DNA of 37,896 nt, from contig NZ_ANNV01000172.1 in NCBI RefSeq assembly GCF_000346755.1, positions 1 to 37,896 of the forward strand. The letters run 5' to 3'. This stretch comes from Pseudomonas sp. CBZ-4 (GTDB lineage Bacteria > Pseudomonadota > Gammaproteobacteria > Pseudomonadales > Pseudomonadaceae). Shown in pieces: positions 19,921-28,835 of the stretch (position 1 is its first letter; each line of letters starts with the position of its first letter). The notes under the pieces are model-generated. The model was not told where the DNA came from and searched no databases. It was given only the letters and a program-made list of their open reading frames with translations. The translations under genes were made by a program, and so were the position numbers.

Positions 19921-22296
19921 TCAGTGGGCAAACAACGAGTTGCCCTTCTGCCCCGCCAGTTTCTCGGGCTTGATCAGGAACCGCGCCAGTGCCGGCAACA
20001 GCCACAGCGCACCGAACATGTTCCACAGCAACATGAAGGTCAGCATCAGGCCCATGTCGGCCTGGAACTTGATCGCCGAGAAGATCCAGGTGCACACGCC
20101 GATCGCCAGGCACAAGCCGGTGAACAGCACGGCTTTACCGGTGGACTTGAGTGTCTGGTAATACGCCTCTTGCAGGGGCAAACCGGCACGCAGGAAGCTT
20201 TCCAGGCGGCTGTAGATATAGATGCCGTAGTCCACGCCAATCCCCACACCCAGGGCCACCACCGGCAAGGTCGCGACCTTGACGCCGATGCCCATGAACG
20301 CCATCAACGCGTTGCCCAGTACCGACGTCAGCACCAGCGGCAGCACGATGCACAGGGTCGCCGCCCACGAGCGGAAGGTGATCATGCACATGGTTGCGAC
20401 GCACAGGTACACCAGGATCAGGATGGTCAGTTCCGACTCCTTGATCACCTCGTTGGTCGCCGCTTCAATCCCGGCGTTACCGGCGGCGAGGATGAATTCC
20501 AGGCCGTCCTTGTTGTTCTCCTTGGCAAATTCCTGCACCGCATGCACCGCGCGGTCGAGGGTTTCGGCCTTGTGGTCGTTGAGGAACACCAGCACCGGCG
20601 CCAGGGAGCAATTGTTGTTGTACAGGCCATCGGCACGGGAGATCGAGCTGTTCAACACATCGGGGTTGCGCGACAGGGTTTCCCATTTCAGGTTGCCCTC
20701 GTTCATGCCCTTGATCATCTGCTTGGACACGGTCACCAACGAGATCGCCGACTGCACGCCCTCGGTGTTCTGCATCTTCCACATCAACTGGTCGATGGGC
20801 GCCATGGCTTCATAGCGCGAACAGCCTTCGGCAGCGGTCTTGACCATCACCACCAACACATCGGAACTGGTGGAGTAGTTGCTGATGATGAAGTTGTTGT
20901 CTTTGTTGTAGCGCGAATCGGGGCGCAGTTCCGGCGCGCCCTGATCGAGGTCGCCGATCTTCAGGTTCTGGCTGTACCAGAGGCCGCCGCCAAAGGCGAC
21001 CAAGGCCAGGGCGATGGAGATCGGTGCGACTTTCGGGCTGGCAAAGTTCGACAGCAGGCGCCAGAACGAGTGTTCGCGGTTCGCGTCTTTCTTGCTCTTG
21101 GCGATGGCGCGCTTGCTGATGCCGACGTAGGAAATCGCCACCGGCAGCAGGATCAGGTTGGTGAACACGATCACGGCCACACCGATGGACGCACCGATGG
21201 CCAGTTCGCGGATCACGCCGATATCGATGATCAGCAGGGTAATAAAGCCCACCGCATCCGCCAGAATCGCAATCATCCCCGGCAGGAACAACTGGCGGAA
21301 CGTGCGTCGCGCCGCCGTCAGCGCGTTGTCGGCCTCACTGGATTGCAGGGCGATCCCGTTGATCTTCTGCACGCCGTGGGAAATACCGATGGCAAAGATC
21401 AGGAACGGCACCAGCATCGAATACGGATCGAGGCCGAAACCGAAAAAGTGCATCAGGCCCAATTGCCAGATCACCGCCACCAACGTGGTGCTCAGTACGG
21501 CGATAGTGCTGCGCAGGCAGTTGGTGAACCACAGCAGCAGGATCAGGGTAATGACAAACGCGATGCCGAAGAACATCACCACCATCACCAGGCCATCGAT
21601 CAGGTCACCGACCTTCTTGGCGAAACCGACGATGTGGATCTTGACGTTGGGGTTCTGCGCCTCGAACTTGTCGCGGATCTTGTCTTCGAGTTCATGGGAG
21701 AACTTGCGGTAGTCCAGGGCCAGCAACTTGCCCTGGTCCTGCGGGTCCGGGTAGGCCTCCAACAACGGGATATCGACGATGCTCGACTTGAAATCGTTGG
21801 ACACCAGGCGCCCGACCTGGCCGGACTTGAGCACGTTGTTACGCAGCTGATCGAGGCTTTCCGGCGAGCCGTTGTAGCTCTGTGGGATCACCTCACCGCC
21901 GGCAAAGCCCTCTTCGGTCACTTCGGTCCAGCGCACGCTGGGGCTCCACAGCGACTTGAGGCCCGAACGATCGACGCCGGAGATGTAGAACACCTCGTCG
22001 TTGATCTGCCGCAGGGTCTCCATGTATTCCTTCGTAAAGATGTCACCGTCCTTCGCTTCTACCGAGATGCGCACCGTGTTGCCCAGGTTCGCCAGGTCGT
22101 TGCGGTGCTCCATCATCTTCTCGATGAAGGGGTGCTTGAGGGGGATCATCTTTTCAAAGCTCGTGGACGGGCGAATCAACGTCGCCTGCCAGAACAGGAA
22201 AATGCTCACCAACAGGCAGATCACGATGACTGCCGGGCGGTTGTTGAAGATCAGGCGCTCAAGAAAGGTCGCTTTATCGTTGTGATGACTGCTCAT
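19921..22296 (-). CDS. MMPL/RND-family transporter permease
   Basis: A 791-residue inner-membrane protein of the RND/MMPL exporter superfamily. Layout is a membrane helix near residues 21-39, a large periplasmic loop, a helix cluster at about 235-400, a second large loop (about 430-620) and a second helix cluster to the C-terminus (GVGIGVDYGIYIYSRLESF lies in the second cluster). This duplicated 6+6 helix design fits MMPL proteins that move lipids or hydrophobic compounds. The gene starts 18 bases after the YCF48-like gene, so they form an operon. A Crc-type A-rich motif lies at its start. Its place beside fatty-acid genes suggests a lipophilic substrate, but that is inference. Confidence 0.9.
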   Translation of the reverse strand: MSSHHNDKATFLERLIFNNRPAVIVICLLVSIFLFWQATLIRPSTSFEKMIPLKHPFIEKMMEHRNDLANLGNTVRISVEAKDGDIFTKEYMETLRQINDEVFYISGVDRSGLKSLWSPSVRWTEVTEEGFAGGEVIPQSYNGSPESLDQLRNNVLKSGQVGRLVSNDFKSSIVDIPLLEAYPDPQDQGKLLALDYRKFSHELEDKIRDKFEAQNPNVKIHIVGFAKKVGDLIDGLVMVVMFFGIAFVITLILLLWFTNCLRSTIAVLSTTLVAVIWQLGLMHFFGFGLDPYSMLVPFLIFAIGISHGVQKINGIALQSSEADNALTAARRTFRQLFLPGMIAILADAVGFITLLIIDIGVIRELAIGASIGVAVIVFTNLILLPVAISYVGISKRAIAKSKKDANREHSFWRLLSNFASPKVAPISIALALVAFGGGLWYSQNLKIGDLDQGAPELRPDSRYNKDNNFIISNYSTSSDVLVVMVKTAAEGCSRYEAMAPIDQLMWKMQNTEGVQSAISLVTVSKQMIKGMNEGNLKWETLSRNPDVLNSSISRADGLYNNNCSLAPVLVFLNDHKAETLDRAVHAVQEFAKENNKDGLEFILAAGNAGIEAATNEVIKESELTILILVYLCVATMCMITFRSWAATLCIVLPLVLTSVLGNALMAFMGIGVKVATLPVVALGVGIGVDYGIYIYSRLESFLRAGLPLQEAYYQTLKSTGKAVLFTGLCLAIGVCTWIFSAIKFQADMGLMLTFMLLWNMFGALWLLPALARFLIKPEKLAGQKGNSLFAH

Positions 22297-22311
22297 TGAA
22301 TCCCCGCCTTC

Positions 22312-22321
22312 TTATTATTTT
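22312..22321 (-). promoter_or_regulatory. Candidate Crc/Hfq CA motif before the RND gene
   Basis: On the minus strand AAAATAATAA lies 16-25 bases upstream of the ATG and just before AAGG. It contains a perfect AAYAAYAA match, overlapping the stop of the upstream gene. Confidence 0.6.
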
Positions 22322-23367
22322 GAGAGCTCTGCGCCGGCAACGGTGGCGACACGCACACCACCCTGCCCCGCGAGGATCAAATTGCCGTTGCCTGCCGCCG
22401 TCACGGCCGACAGTGAAATCCGGTCCGGGCGATTGAAGACGCTGAAGGTCACCCCGTCGTCATGGCTGACCACCACACTGCCGCCATTGCCGACGACCAC
22501 GATGGAACCGTCATCCAGCAATGTCGCGCCGGACAAGCCAAACTCCAGCGCGCCTCGCGCCGCCTTGAGCTCGACCTGCTCCCAGGTCGTGCCGAAATCC
22601 GTGGAGCGATACAGGTTGCCGCGCAAGCCATAGGCCAACAGGGTTTGCGGCTGCGCGGTGCTGATCACGCCAAACAGCGAGCCCTCGTAAGGGCCTTCGA
22701 GTTTTTCCCAGGTCTGGCCGTCATCGCTGGAGCGGAACATGCTGCCCTGCTCGCCGACGATAAACAGGCCGGCGTCCCTGATAAAGGAGATGGCGTTGAG
22801 GTGGAACTGATCTTCGTTGTCGAGGCGGTCGCTGACATCGGCCCAGGTTTTGCCGCCGTCGGTGGTTTCGATCAGCGCACCGTACGCGCCGACGGCCAGG
22901 CCGTGGTTGGCGTTGTTGAACCAGATGTCGAGCAGCGGCGATTCGCGCTTGAGGTCTTGATACTGCTGGGTCCAGGTGGCGCCGCCGTCGGTGCTGGCAA
23001 GGATTTGCGCATCATGACCGACGGCCCAGCCTTGTTTGTCATCGACGAAAAACACCGCCGTGAGCAACTGTCGGGTGGGGACTTTGGCTTGCGTCCAGGT
23101 CGCGCCCTGGTCATCGGAATAGAGGATATGCCCACGATCACCGACCGCCACCAGGCGCTTGCCGGCGTGAACCACGTCGATCATCAGGCCTTTGGCGGCC
23201 TTGGGCGATTCAATTGCAAACACCGCCGCGGCGGGGGTATCGCCAGCGGCCTGGGCGGCGGTCGGCAACGCGACGGCCCCAAACAGCGAGAGCGCTGTGG
23301 CCAGCAACGCAACCCTGCGTGCGGCGCGTGGGCGGCAAACAACCCAACCCATGACAGGCTCACTCAT
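22315..23367 (-). CDS. YCF48-like exported beta-propeller
   Basis: A 350-residue exported protein of the YCF48 / photosystem-II-assembly-factor-like family. A signal peptide (hydrophobic core LLATALSLFGAVALP, cut after AQA) leads into BNR-type blades with the repeated S/T-x-D-x-G-x-TW motif: SDDQGATWTQ, STDGGATWTQ, TTDGGKTWAD, SSDDGQTWEK, STDFGTTWEQ. The ATG at 23367 follows GGGAGAAGG; an upstream extension is unsupported. In pseudomonads such proteins travel with an MMPL permease, often also with DUF1302 and DUF1329 genes, which are absent here. It is probably the periplasmic partner of the permease at 19921-22296; it has no link to photosynthesis. Confidence 0.88.
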   Translation of the reverse strand: MSEPVMGWVVCRPRAARRVALLATALSLFGAVALPTAAQAAGDTPAAAVFAIESPKAAKGLMIDVVHAGKRLVAVGDRGHILYSDDQGATWTQAKVPTRQLLTAVFFVDDKQGWAVGHDAQILASTDGGATWTQQYQDLKRESPLLDIWFNNANHGLAVGAYGALIETTDGGKTWADVSDRLDNEDQFHLNAISFIRDAGLFIVGEQGSMFRSSDDGQTWEKLEGPYEGSLFGVISTAQPQTLLAYGLRGNLYRSTDFGTTWEQVELKAARGALEFGLSGATLLDDGSIVVVGNGGSVVVSHDDGVTFSVFNRPDRISLSAVTAAGNGNLILAGQGGVRVATVAGAELSK

Positions 23368-23381
23368 AGACCTTCTCCCAT

Positions 23382-23392
23382 TTATTATTGTT
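23382..23392 (-). promoter_or_regulatory. Candidate Crc/Hfq CA motif before the YCF48-like gene
   Basis: The minus strand reads AACAATAATAA, 15-25 bases before the ATG and immediately 5' of the ribosome site GGGAGAAGG. This is a three-unit AAYAAYAAnAA run, matching the Hfq/Crc binding consensus known in Pseudomonas. Confidence 0.65.
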
Positions 23393-23576
23393 AGGTCATC
23401 TCGCCTTCCCGGGCTCTGAAACCTGCAATCTAGAGCGCCTGGAGGAAGCAGGGGCCATCCTATCGGGCTTTCGAATCGTCTGACAATCGGCGCTACGTTA
23501 TCTTTTGTTAACTGGCGGCATTTGGCCACGGGCTGAATATAGCTGCATTCGCCAGAGTGATTACCTGCGCTTCGAT

Positions 23577-23620
23577 GAATTTTTATTCCATCTATTGAAA
23601 TTAGAGAATTTTTATTCCAT
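23577..23620 (+). promoter_or_regulatory. Pair of 15-bp direct repeats, candidate operator
   Basis: GAATTTTTATTCCAT occurs twice without change, at 23577-23591 and 23606-23620, 29 bases apart start to start. Each copy is also palindromic (GAAT-TTTT-ATTC). They lie 42-85 bases before the start of the oxidoreductase. The form resembles GGAA-N6-TTCC sites of RpiR-type sugar/inositol repressors (IolR), with one mismatch. The regulator gene is not in the window. Confidence 0.55.
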
Positions 23621-23636
23621 TAATAGCGCCTCTGAC

Positions 23637-23644
23637 AACAATAA
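23637..23644 (+). promoter_or_regulatory. Candidate Crc/Hfq CA motif before the oxidoreductase gene
   Basis: AACAATAA (inside ACAACAATAAAACAAAGG) lies 18-25 bases before the ATG and runs into the ribosome site AAAGGA. It is a perfect AAYAAYAA match. Confidence 0.6.
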
Positions 23645-23661
23645 AACAAAGGACCACGGCT

Positions 23662-24777
23662 ATGCGTGAACTCGGAATCGGCTTGATCGGCACAGGCTTC
23701 ATGGGCCGCGCCCATGCCTTGGCGTTCAATAACGCCCGCGCGGTATTTGAACTGCCGGTACACCTCAAGCTGGCCGCCCTGGCCGACGCCGATACCGAAC
23801 GCGCACAACGCTGCGCCAAGGATTGGGGCTTTGCCCAGGCCCATGGCGACTGGCAGGCGCTGATCAACGACCCCAACGTGGATGTCGTGGCCATCACCAC
23901 CCCCAATCACCTGCACTACCCCATGGCCATGGCCGCCATCGCGGCTGGCAAGGCGGTGTACTGCGAGAAACCCCTGGCCGTGAGTCTCGAACAGGCTGAC
24001 GCCATGCGCCGCGCGGCCAGTGCCGCCGGTGTAGTCACACGCGTGGGCTACAACTACCAGCACAACCCGATGATCGCACTGGCCAAGCAGATGATTGCCC
24101 GGGGCGACCTGGGCGAGATCATCAGTTTCCAGGGCGAGTTCAGCGAAGACTTCATGGCCGACCCGGCTTCACCCTGGTCGTGGCGCTGCGAGGTGGAACA
24201 TGCCGGGGGCGCCCTGGCCGACCTGGGCAGCCACTTGCTGTCGATGGCGCGCTATCTGGTCGGCGATGTGACCAGCGTGTGCGCCGACACCCAGACCGTG
24301 CATGCCCAGCGCCCTGCCGTCAAAGGCAGCAGCGAGCACAAAGCCATTGCCGTGGATGACCAGGTGCACGCACTGCTGCGCTTCGCCAACGGCGCGCGCG
24401 GCACGGTCAGCAGCAGTTGGCTCAAGCACGGTTACAAGAACCACCTGAGTTTCGAGATCAGCGGGACCAAAGGTACGCTGGCCTTCGATCAGGAGCGGTT
24501 GAATGAACTGCAACTGTGCCGCGTTGGCCAGGACGGGTTCCAGCGCTTGTTGGCCGGCCCTGCCCTGCCCGGCTATGCGGCATTCAGCCCGGCGGCGGGG
24601 CATCAATTGGGCTACAACGAACTGAAGACGCTGGAGGTGCAGGAGTTGATCTTGGCCGTGGCCGGCCAGGGTACGGATGGCACCGACTTTGAGGCGGCGT
24701 GGGCGGTCGAGCAATTGGCGACCGCGATTCGCGTCGCGGCCAAGGAAGAACGCTGGGTCAACGTGAGCACGCTCTAA
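23662..24777 (+). CDS. Gfo/Idh/MocA-family oxidoreductase
   Basis: A 371-residue NAD(P)-dependent dehydrogenase. The N-terminal Rossmann motif is GLIGTGFMGRAHA (residues 8-18). DVVAITTPNHLHYP and the family's YCEKPLAV block, with its catalytic lysine, are at about 99-105. The C-terminal alpha/beta domain contains HAGGALADLGSHLL, with the substrate-side D/H residues. Members oxidise sugars, inositols or amino-sugar derivatives; the substrate cannot be fixed from sequence. Length is typical. It is transcribed divergently from the YCF48-like gene, with two 15-bp repeats and an A-rich Crc-type motif in the leader, so carbon-source control is likely. Confidence 0.92.
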   Translation: MRELGIGLIGTGFMGRAHALAFNNARAVFELPVHLKLAALADADTERAQRCAKDWGFAQAHGDWQALINDPNVDVVAITTPNHLHYPMAMAAIAAGKAVYCEKPLAVSLEQADAMRRAASAAGVVTRVGYNYQHNPMIALAKQMIARGDLGEIISFQGEFSEDFMADPASPWSWRCEVEHAGGALADLGSHLLSMARYLVGDVTSVCADTQTVHAQRPAVKGSSEHKAIAVDDQVHALLRFANGARGTVSSSWLKHGYKNHLSFEISGTKGTLAFDQERLNELQLCRVGQDGFQRLLAGPALPGYAAFSPAAGHQLGYNELKTLEVQELILAVAGQGTDGTDFEAAWAVEQLATAIRVAAKEERWVNVSTL

Positions 24778-24792
24778 AACCCAACGCTATTC

Positions 24793-24884
24793 CCCTGTGG
24801 GAGCGGGCTTGCCCGCGATGGCGGTGTATCAGTCAGCATATGCCTCAACTGATACACCGCCATCGCAGGCAAGCCAGCTCCCAC
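24793..24884. repeat. REP-type inverted repeat doublet, long perfect inner stem
   Basis: The outer arms are GTGGGAGCGGGCTTGCC and GGCAAGCCAGCTCCCAC. The inner arms GATGGCGGTGTATCAGT and ACTGATACACCGCCATC pair without mismatch over 17 bp. It is placed between the convergent oxidoreductase and acyl-CoA ligase genes and probably acts as a transcript end for both. Confidence 0.88.
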
Positions 24885-24911
24885 CTTTGGATGTGTGAAC
24901 ATCCTCAATGA

Positions 24912-26615
24912 TCAGCGCAACGCCCGACGCAGCACTTTGCCCACGGTAGTCTTGGGCAATTCCGTAGTCCGGAACTCCACATACTTGGGCACCTTGTACC
25001 CCGTCAGGTATTCCCGGCAATGCGCAAGAATCTGCTCTTGGGTCAGGTTCGGGTCCTTGCGCACCACAATGATCTTCACCTTCTCGCCGGTCACCGGGTC
25101 TTCCACGCCAATGGCCGCCACCTCCCCGACCCCTGGGTGCAGCGCCACCACGTCTTCGATTTCATTGGGGTACACGTTGAAACCCGAGACCAGGATCATG
25201 TCCTTCTTGCGATCCACCAGGCGGATAAACCCGCGCGCGTCCATCACCCCGATATCGCCGGTCGACAACCACCCTTCGGCATCCAGTACCTCGGCCGTTG
25301 CATCCGGGCGTTTCCAGTAGCCCTGCATCACCTGCGGGCCGCGCACTTGCAGTTCGCCCTGCTCGCCAATCTCGGCCAACTCGCCGTCTTCACGCACAAA
25401 GCGCACCCAGGTGGACGGCAACGGCACGCCAATGCTGCCGGTAAACTCCATCTCACGCATGCGCGCGATATTGATCGGGCTGATGCTCACCACCGGCGAA
25501 CACTCGGTCAGGCCGTAACCCTCGATGATCGGCAGCCCGGTGACTTCCTGCCAGCGCTTGGCCACCGCCGTGTGCGTCGCCATGCCGCCGGCGATCACCA
25601 TGCGCAGGTCGGAAAAGTCCCGCGCGCAGAACTCCTTGTTCTCCAGCAAGCCATTAAACAAGGTGTTGACCCCAGCGATGCCGTTGAAGCGCTCCTTGCG
25701 CAGGATCATCTGCACCCGCTTCACATCCCGAGGGTTGGCGATCAGGATGTTGCGCCCGCCCAGGCACATGAACATCAGGCAGTTCACCGTCAGGGAAAAG
25801 ATGTGGTACAGCGGCAGCAAGGTGACGTTGGTTTCCTGCTTGTCCTGGTCCAGTTGGTCGCCGACCCAGGCCTTGGCTTGCAGCAGGTTGGCGATGATAT
25901 TGCGATGGCTGAGCATCACGCCCTTGGCGTCGCCGGTGGTACCGCCGGTGTATTGCAGGAACGCCAGGTCATCGAGCTGCATGGCCACCGGGAAGTGGTT
26001 CAGGCCACGCCCTTGCTTGAGCGCCTGGTTGAACCGCAACGCACCCGGCAGCTTGAATGCAGGCACCTGCTTTTGCACGGTGCGCAGGATGAAGTTCATC
26101 GCCGCGCCCTTGAAGGTGCCCAGCAGGTCGCCGATGGCCGCGATCACCACGCGCTTGACGCTGCTGCCGGCGATGACTTTTTCCAGGGTGTGGGCGAAGT
26201 TCTCGAAGATCACCACGGTTTCGGCTTCGCTGTCCTTGAGCAAGTGCTTGAGTTCATGGGAGGTGTACAGCGGGTTGACGTTGACCACCACCGCACCGGC
26301 CAGGATCGTGCCCAACAGGCAGATCGGGTACTGCAAGCAATTGGGCATCATCAGCGCCACGCGGTCGCCCTTTTTCACCCCCTGGCCCTGTAGCCACGCG
26401 GCAAACGCGAAGCCCTGGACTTCCCAGTCGGCGTAGGTCATTTCCGTGCCGATGCTGACGTAGGCCACACGCTCGCGGAATTTTTCCAGGTGCTCCAGGA
26501 ACACTTCCCGCAACGACGGGTAAGCCTCAATGCCCGCGTCGATGTCGGCCGGCACGCCGGGCAGGTAAGCGTCCAACCAGATCCGTTCGCTGTGTTCCAG
26601 GCTGACAGTGCTCAT
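24912..26615 (-). CDS. Long-chain fatty acyl-CoA ligase (FadD-like)
   Basis: A 567-residue adenylate-forming enzyme that activates fatty acids to acyl-CoA. Motifs include the P-loop-like YTGGTTGDAKGVMLSH (about 220-235), GYGLTECSP near 365, the STGDIGVMDARGFIRLVDRKKD hinge region and the late lysine segment LPKTTVGKVLRR. Length and motif spacing match FadD. The ATG at 26615 (MSTVSLEHSE) is preceded by AAGGAAA; an upstream extension is not supported. It is the last gene of the fabG-maoC-thiolase-ligase unit, 31 bases after the thiolase stop. The gap holds a CA motif. It is not in the tandem arrangement of the main Pseudomonas fadD1-fadD2 pair, so it may be an accessory paralogue. Confidence 0.92.
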   Translation of the reverse strand: MSTVSLEHSERIWLDAYLPGVPADIDAGIEAYPSLREVFLEHLEKFRERVAYVSIGTEMTYADWEVQGFAFAAWLQGQGVKKGDRVALMMPNCLQYPICLLGTILAGAVVVNVNPLYTSHELKHLLKDSEAETVVIFENFAHTLEKVIAGSSVKRVVIAAIGDLLGTFKGAAMNFILRTVQKQVPAFKLPGALRFNQALKQGRGLNHFPVAMQLDDLAFLQYTGGTTGDAKGVMLSHRNIIANLLQAKAWVGDQLDQDKQETNVTLLPLYHIFSLTVNCLMFMCLGGRNILIANPRDVKRVQMILRKERFNGIAGVNTLFNGLLENKEFCARDFSDLRMVIAGGMATHTAVAKRWQEVTGLPIIEGYGLTECSPVVSISPINIARMREMEFTGSIGVPLPSTWVRFVREDGELAEIGEQGELQVRGPQVMQGYWKRPDATAEVLDAEGWLSTGDIGVMDARGFIRLVDRKKDMILVSGFNVYPNEIEDVVALHPGVGEVAAIGVEDPVTGEKVKIIVVRKDPNLTQEQILAHCREYLTGYKVPKYVEFRTTELPKTTVGKVLRRALR

Positions 26616-26625
26616 GGCAGTTTCC

Positions 26626-26636
26626 TTATTGTTGTT
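26626..26636 (-). promoter_or_regulatory. Candidate Crc/Hfq CA motif before the acyl-CoA ligase gene
   Basis: The minus strand reads AACAACAATAA immediately 5' of GGAAA and 11-21 bases before the ATG. This is the best match in the window to the Pseudomonas AAYAAYAA consensus. Confidence 0.7.
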
Positions 26637-26646
26637 TTGGATAGCG

Positions 26647-27945
26647 CTACTTTTCGACGATGGCGGTAATGCCCAGCCCGCCCGCCGCACAGATCGAAAT
26701 CAGGCCACGACCACCGCCGTTTTCATGAATGGTCTTGGCCAGCGTCGCCAGTTGCCGGCCACCGGTGGCGGCGAACGGATGGCCGCAGCCCAGGGAGCCG
26801 CCATTCACGTTCATTTTGGCGCGGTCGATGGCGCCCAGCGGCGCGTCCAGGCCCAGGCGTTCACGGCAGTAATCGGCGTCTTCCCAAGCCTTGAGGGTGC
26901 ACAGGACCTGGGCGGCAAAGGCTTCATGGATCTCGAAGAAATCAAAGTCGGCAAAGCTCAGGCCTTCGCGCTTGAGCATGCGCGGCACCGCGTAGGCCGG
27001 GGCCATCAGCAGGCCTTCAGTGCCATCGACAAAATTCACCGCCGCCGTCTCGCCGGTGCGCAGGTAGGCCAGCACCGGCCAGCCATTGGCCGCAGCCCAT
27101 TCTTCACTGGCCAGCAACACTACCGAGGCGCCATCGGTCAGCGGTGTCGAGTTGCCAGCGGTGAGGCTGCCGTTGTCACGGTCATAGGCCGGCGCCAGGC
27201 TGGCGAGCTTGGCAAGGTGGGTGTCGGCGCGCAGGTTGTTGTCCCGGGCCAGGCCGTGATGGGGGCTGATCAGGTCGTCGAAGAAGCCGCGTTTGTAGGC
27301 CGCGTCCAGGCGCTGGTGACTGGTCAACGTCAGCTCATCCTGGGCCAGGCGCTTGATCTGCCAGCGCTTGGCCATTTCCTCGCAGTGCTCGCCCATGGAC
27401 AAGCCGGTGCGCGGCTCGCCATTGCGCGGCAGCAGCGGCTTGAAAAACATCGACGGACGCACCTTGAGCAAGGCCTGCACCTTGCCACCCAGGCCTTTGG
27501 CGCGGTTGGCCGCGAGCAAGGTGTGACGCAGGGATTCGTTGATGCCGATGGGCGCGTCGGAGGTAGTATCGGCACCTCCAGCGATGCCCACGTCGATCTG
27601 GCCGAGGGCGATTTTATTGGCCACCAGCAACGCCGCCTCCAGGCCGGTGCCGCAGGCTTGCTGCACATCGTATGCGGGCGTGTCCGGTGACAAGGTGGTG
27701 GACAGCAGCGACTCACGGGCCAGGTTGAAATCCCGCGAGTGCTTGATCACCGCCCCGGCGGCAAACTCACCCAGGCGCTGGCCGTGCAGGTTGTAGCGGT
27801 CCACCAGGCCTTGCAGCGCCGCCACCAGCAAGTCCTGGTTGCTGTCGTAGGCGTACACCGTGTTGGAACGGGCAAACGGGATGCGGTTGCCGCCGATAAT
27901 CGCCACGCGGCGAGTCGGGGCCGGGTTGAAGCTGTAGTCAGTCAT
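26647..27945 (-). CDS. Acetyl-CoA C-acyltransferase (thiolase)
   Basis: A 432-residue thiolase for the last beta-oxidation step (3-oxoacyl-CoA plus CoA to acetyl-CoA plus shortened acyl-CoA). The nucleophilic Cys is C98 in DVQQACGTG. The HEAFA motif is at H340, GCGHP gives H389, and the second acid/base Cys is C419 in ICAAGGLG. NVNGGSLGCGHP is the family signature. HEAF instead of NEAF is as in FadI-type degradative thiolases. It overlaps the upstream maoC gene by four bases (ATGA), so it is translated from the same message. Compare mycobacterial FadA2, which keeps the same neighbours. Confidence 0.94.
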   Translation of the reverse strand: MTDYSFNPAPTRRVAIIGGNRIPFARSNTVYAYDSNQDLLVAALQGLVDRYNLHGQRLGEFAAGAVIKHSRDFNLARESLLSTTLSPDTPAYDVQQACGTGLEAALLVANKIALGQIDVGIAGGADTTSDAPIGINESLRHTLLAANRAKGLGGKVQALLKVRPSMFFKPLLPRNGEPRTGLSMGEHCEEMAKRWQIKRLAQDELTLTSHQRLDAAYKRGFFDDLISPHHGLARDNNLRADTHLAKLASLAPAYDRDNGSLTAGNSTPLTDGASVVLLASEEWAAANGWPVLAYLRTGETAAVNFVDGTEGLLMAPAYAVPRMLKREGLSFADFDFFEIHEAFAAQVLCTLKAWEDADYCRERLGLDAPLGAIDRAKMNVNGGSLGCGHPFAATGGRQLATLAKTIHENGGGRGLISICAAGGLGITAIVEK

Positions 27946-28832
27946 CGACGGTTCTCATTGCAGACAAATAGCCCACGCATATGCGGTTTATCACCGGCGA
28001 AATTGCGCACTTCAAACTCGCGGCGCGGGCCGTTTACGGGGTGGTTCCACAGCGCGACCTGGCCGGGCAGGAAGATCGGCAGTTTGAAGTCGCAATGGGC
28101 CTCGGCCTGCGCCAGTCCACCGGGCGGTTGCTGGGCAGCAAGTGCGCGGCCCAGGGTCCACATGCCGTGGGCGATGGCGCGGCGAAAGCCAAAGAGTTTG
28201 GCGCCGATCAGCGAGGTGTGGATCGGGTTGAAGTCCCCCGATACCCGGGCAAAGCGCCGCCCCAGATCGGCCGGCAACACCCAGCGCTGGGTGCGCAACA
28301 GGCCTTCTTCCTGCAACGCCAACGCGTCATTCCAGGGTTCGCCGACGGGATCCTTGACGTCCCGGCGCAGGTACAGGCTGTCGCTTTCCCACACCAGAGT
28401 GCCGGCGCTGTAGGCACGGGTAGCGATACTCAACGCCTGCCCCTTGGCATGCGCGACCCAGCGCTCGCAATACACCTCCAGGCGCAGCGCCTGGCCCTCC
28501 TGCAAACGCTGATGCTGGCGAATGCGATTGGCCAGATGCACCATGCCGCTGGCCGGGTACGGAAAGCTCGGCCGCGTCAGCAACATCAAGTGCAGCGGGA
28601 ACGCCAGCACATGGGGATAGGACAGTGGCACGCCCTGTTCCCGGCGAAACCCGCAGGCACGGCCGTAGGCGGCAATATCAGCAGCCTGCAACGCCACTGC
28701 CGAACGCACCAGGCGTTCCGTCGGCAATAGCGGCGCGCCGTCCAGCTTGGGTTTGCGCAGGGCACGCACGCCGTCGAGCAACAGCTGGGTGCGCGACGGG
28801 GGTGGATCGATAATCTGCGTCACGTAGTCCAT
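27942..28832 (-). CDS. MaoC-type (R)-specific enoyl-CoA hydratase
   Basis: A 296-residue double-hotdog MaoC dehydratase/hydratase. The hydratase-2 motif ARVSGDFNPIHTSLIGAKLF contains catalytic D200 and H205, followed by the conserved AIAHGMWTLG helix. Such enzymes hydrate trans-2-enoyl-CoA to (R)-3-hydroxyacyl-CoA, which the adjacent long FabG-type reductase could then oxidise. The first half lacks catalytic residues, as in HtdX-type double hotdogs. It starts three bases after the fabG stop and overlaps the thiolase, so the three genes are coupled. Confidence 0.9.
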   Translation of the reverse strand: MDYVTQIIDPPPSRTQLLLDGVRALRKPKLDGAPLLPTERLVRSAVALQAADIAAYGRACGFRREQGVPLSYPHVLAFPLHLMLLTRPSFPYPASGMVHLANRIRQHQRLQEGQALRLEVYCERWVAHAKGQALSIATRAYSAGTLVWESDSLYLRRDVKDPVGEPWNDALALQEEGLLRTQRWVLPADLGRRFARVSGDFNPIHTSLIGAKLFGFRRAIAHGMWTLGRALAAQQPPGGLAQAEAHCDFKLPIFLPGQVALWNHPVNGPRREFEVRNFAGDKPHMRGLFVCNENRR

Positions 28833-28835
28833 GGC

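Noticed and set aside
19924..22299. Plus-strand open frame of the same length as the RND permease gene on the other strand
   Set aside because: It is the exact antisense of a well-recognised transporter, has His/Gln/Asp-rich composition typical of GC-rich antisense frames, and shows no domain.
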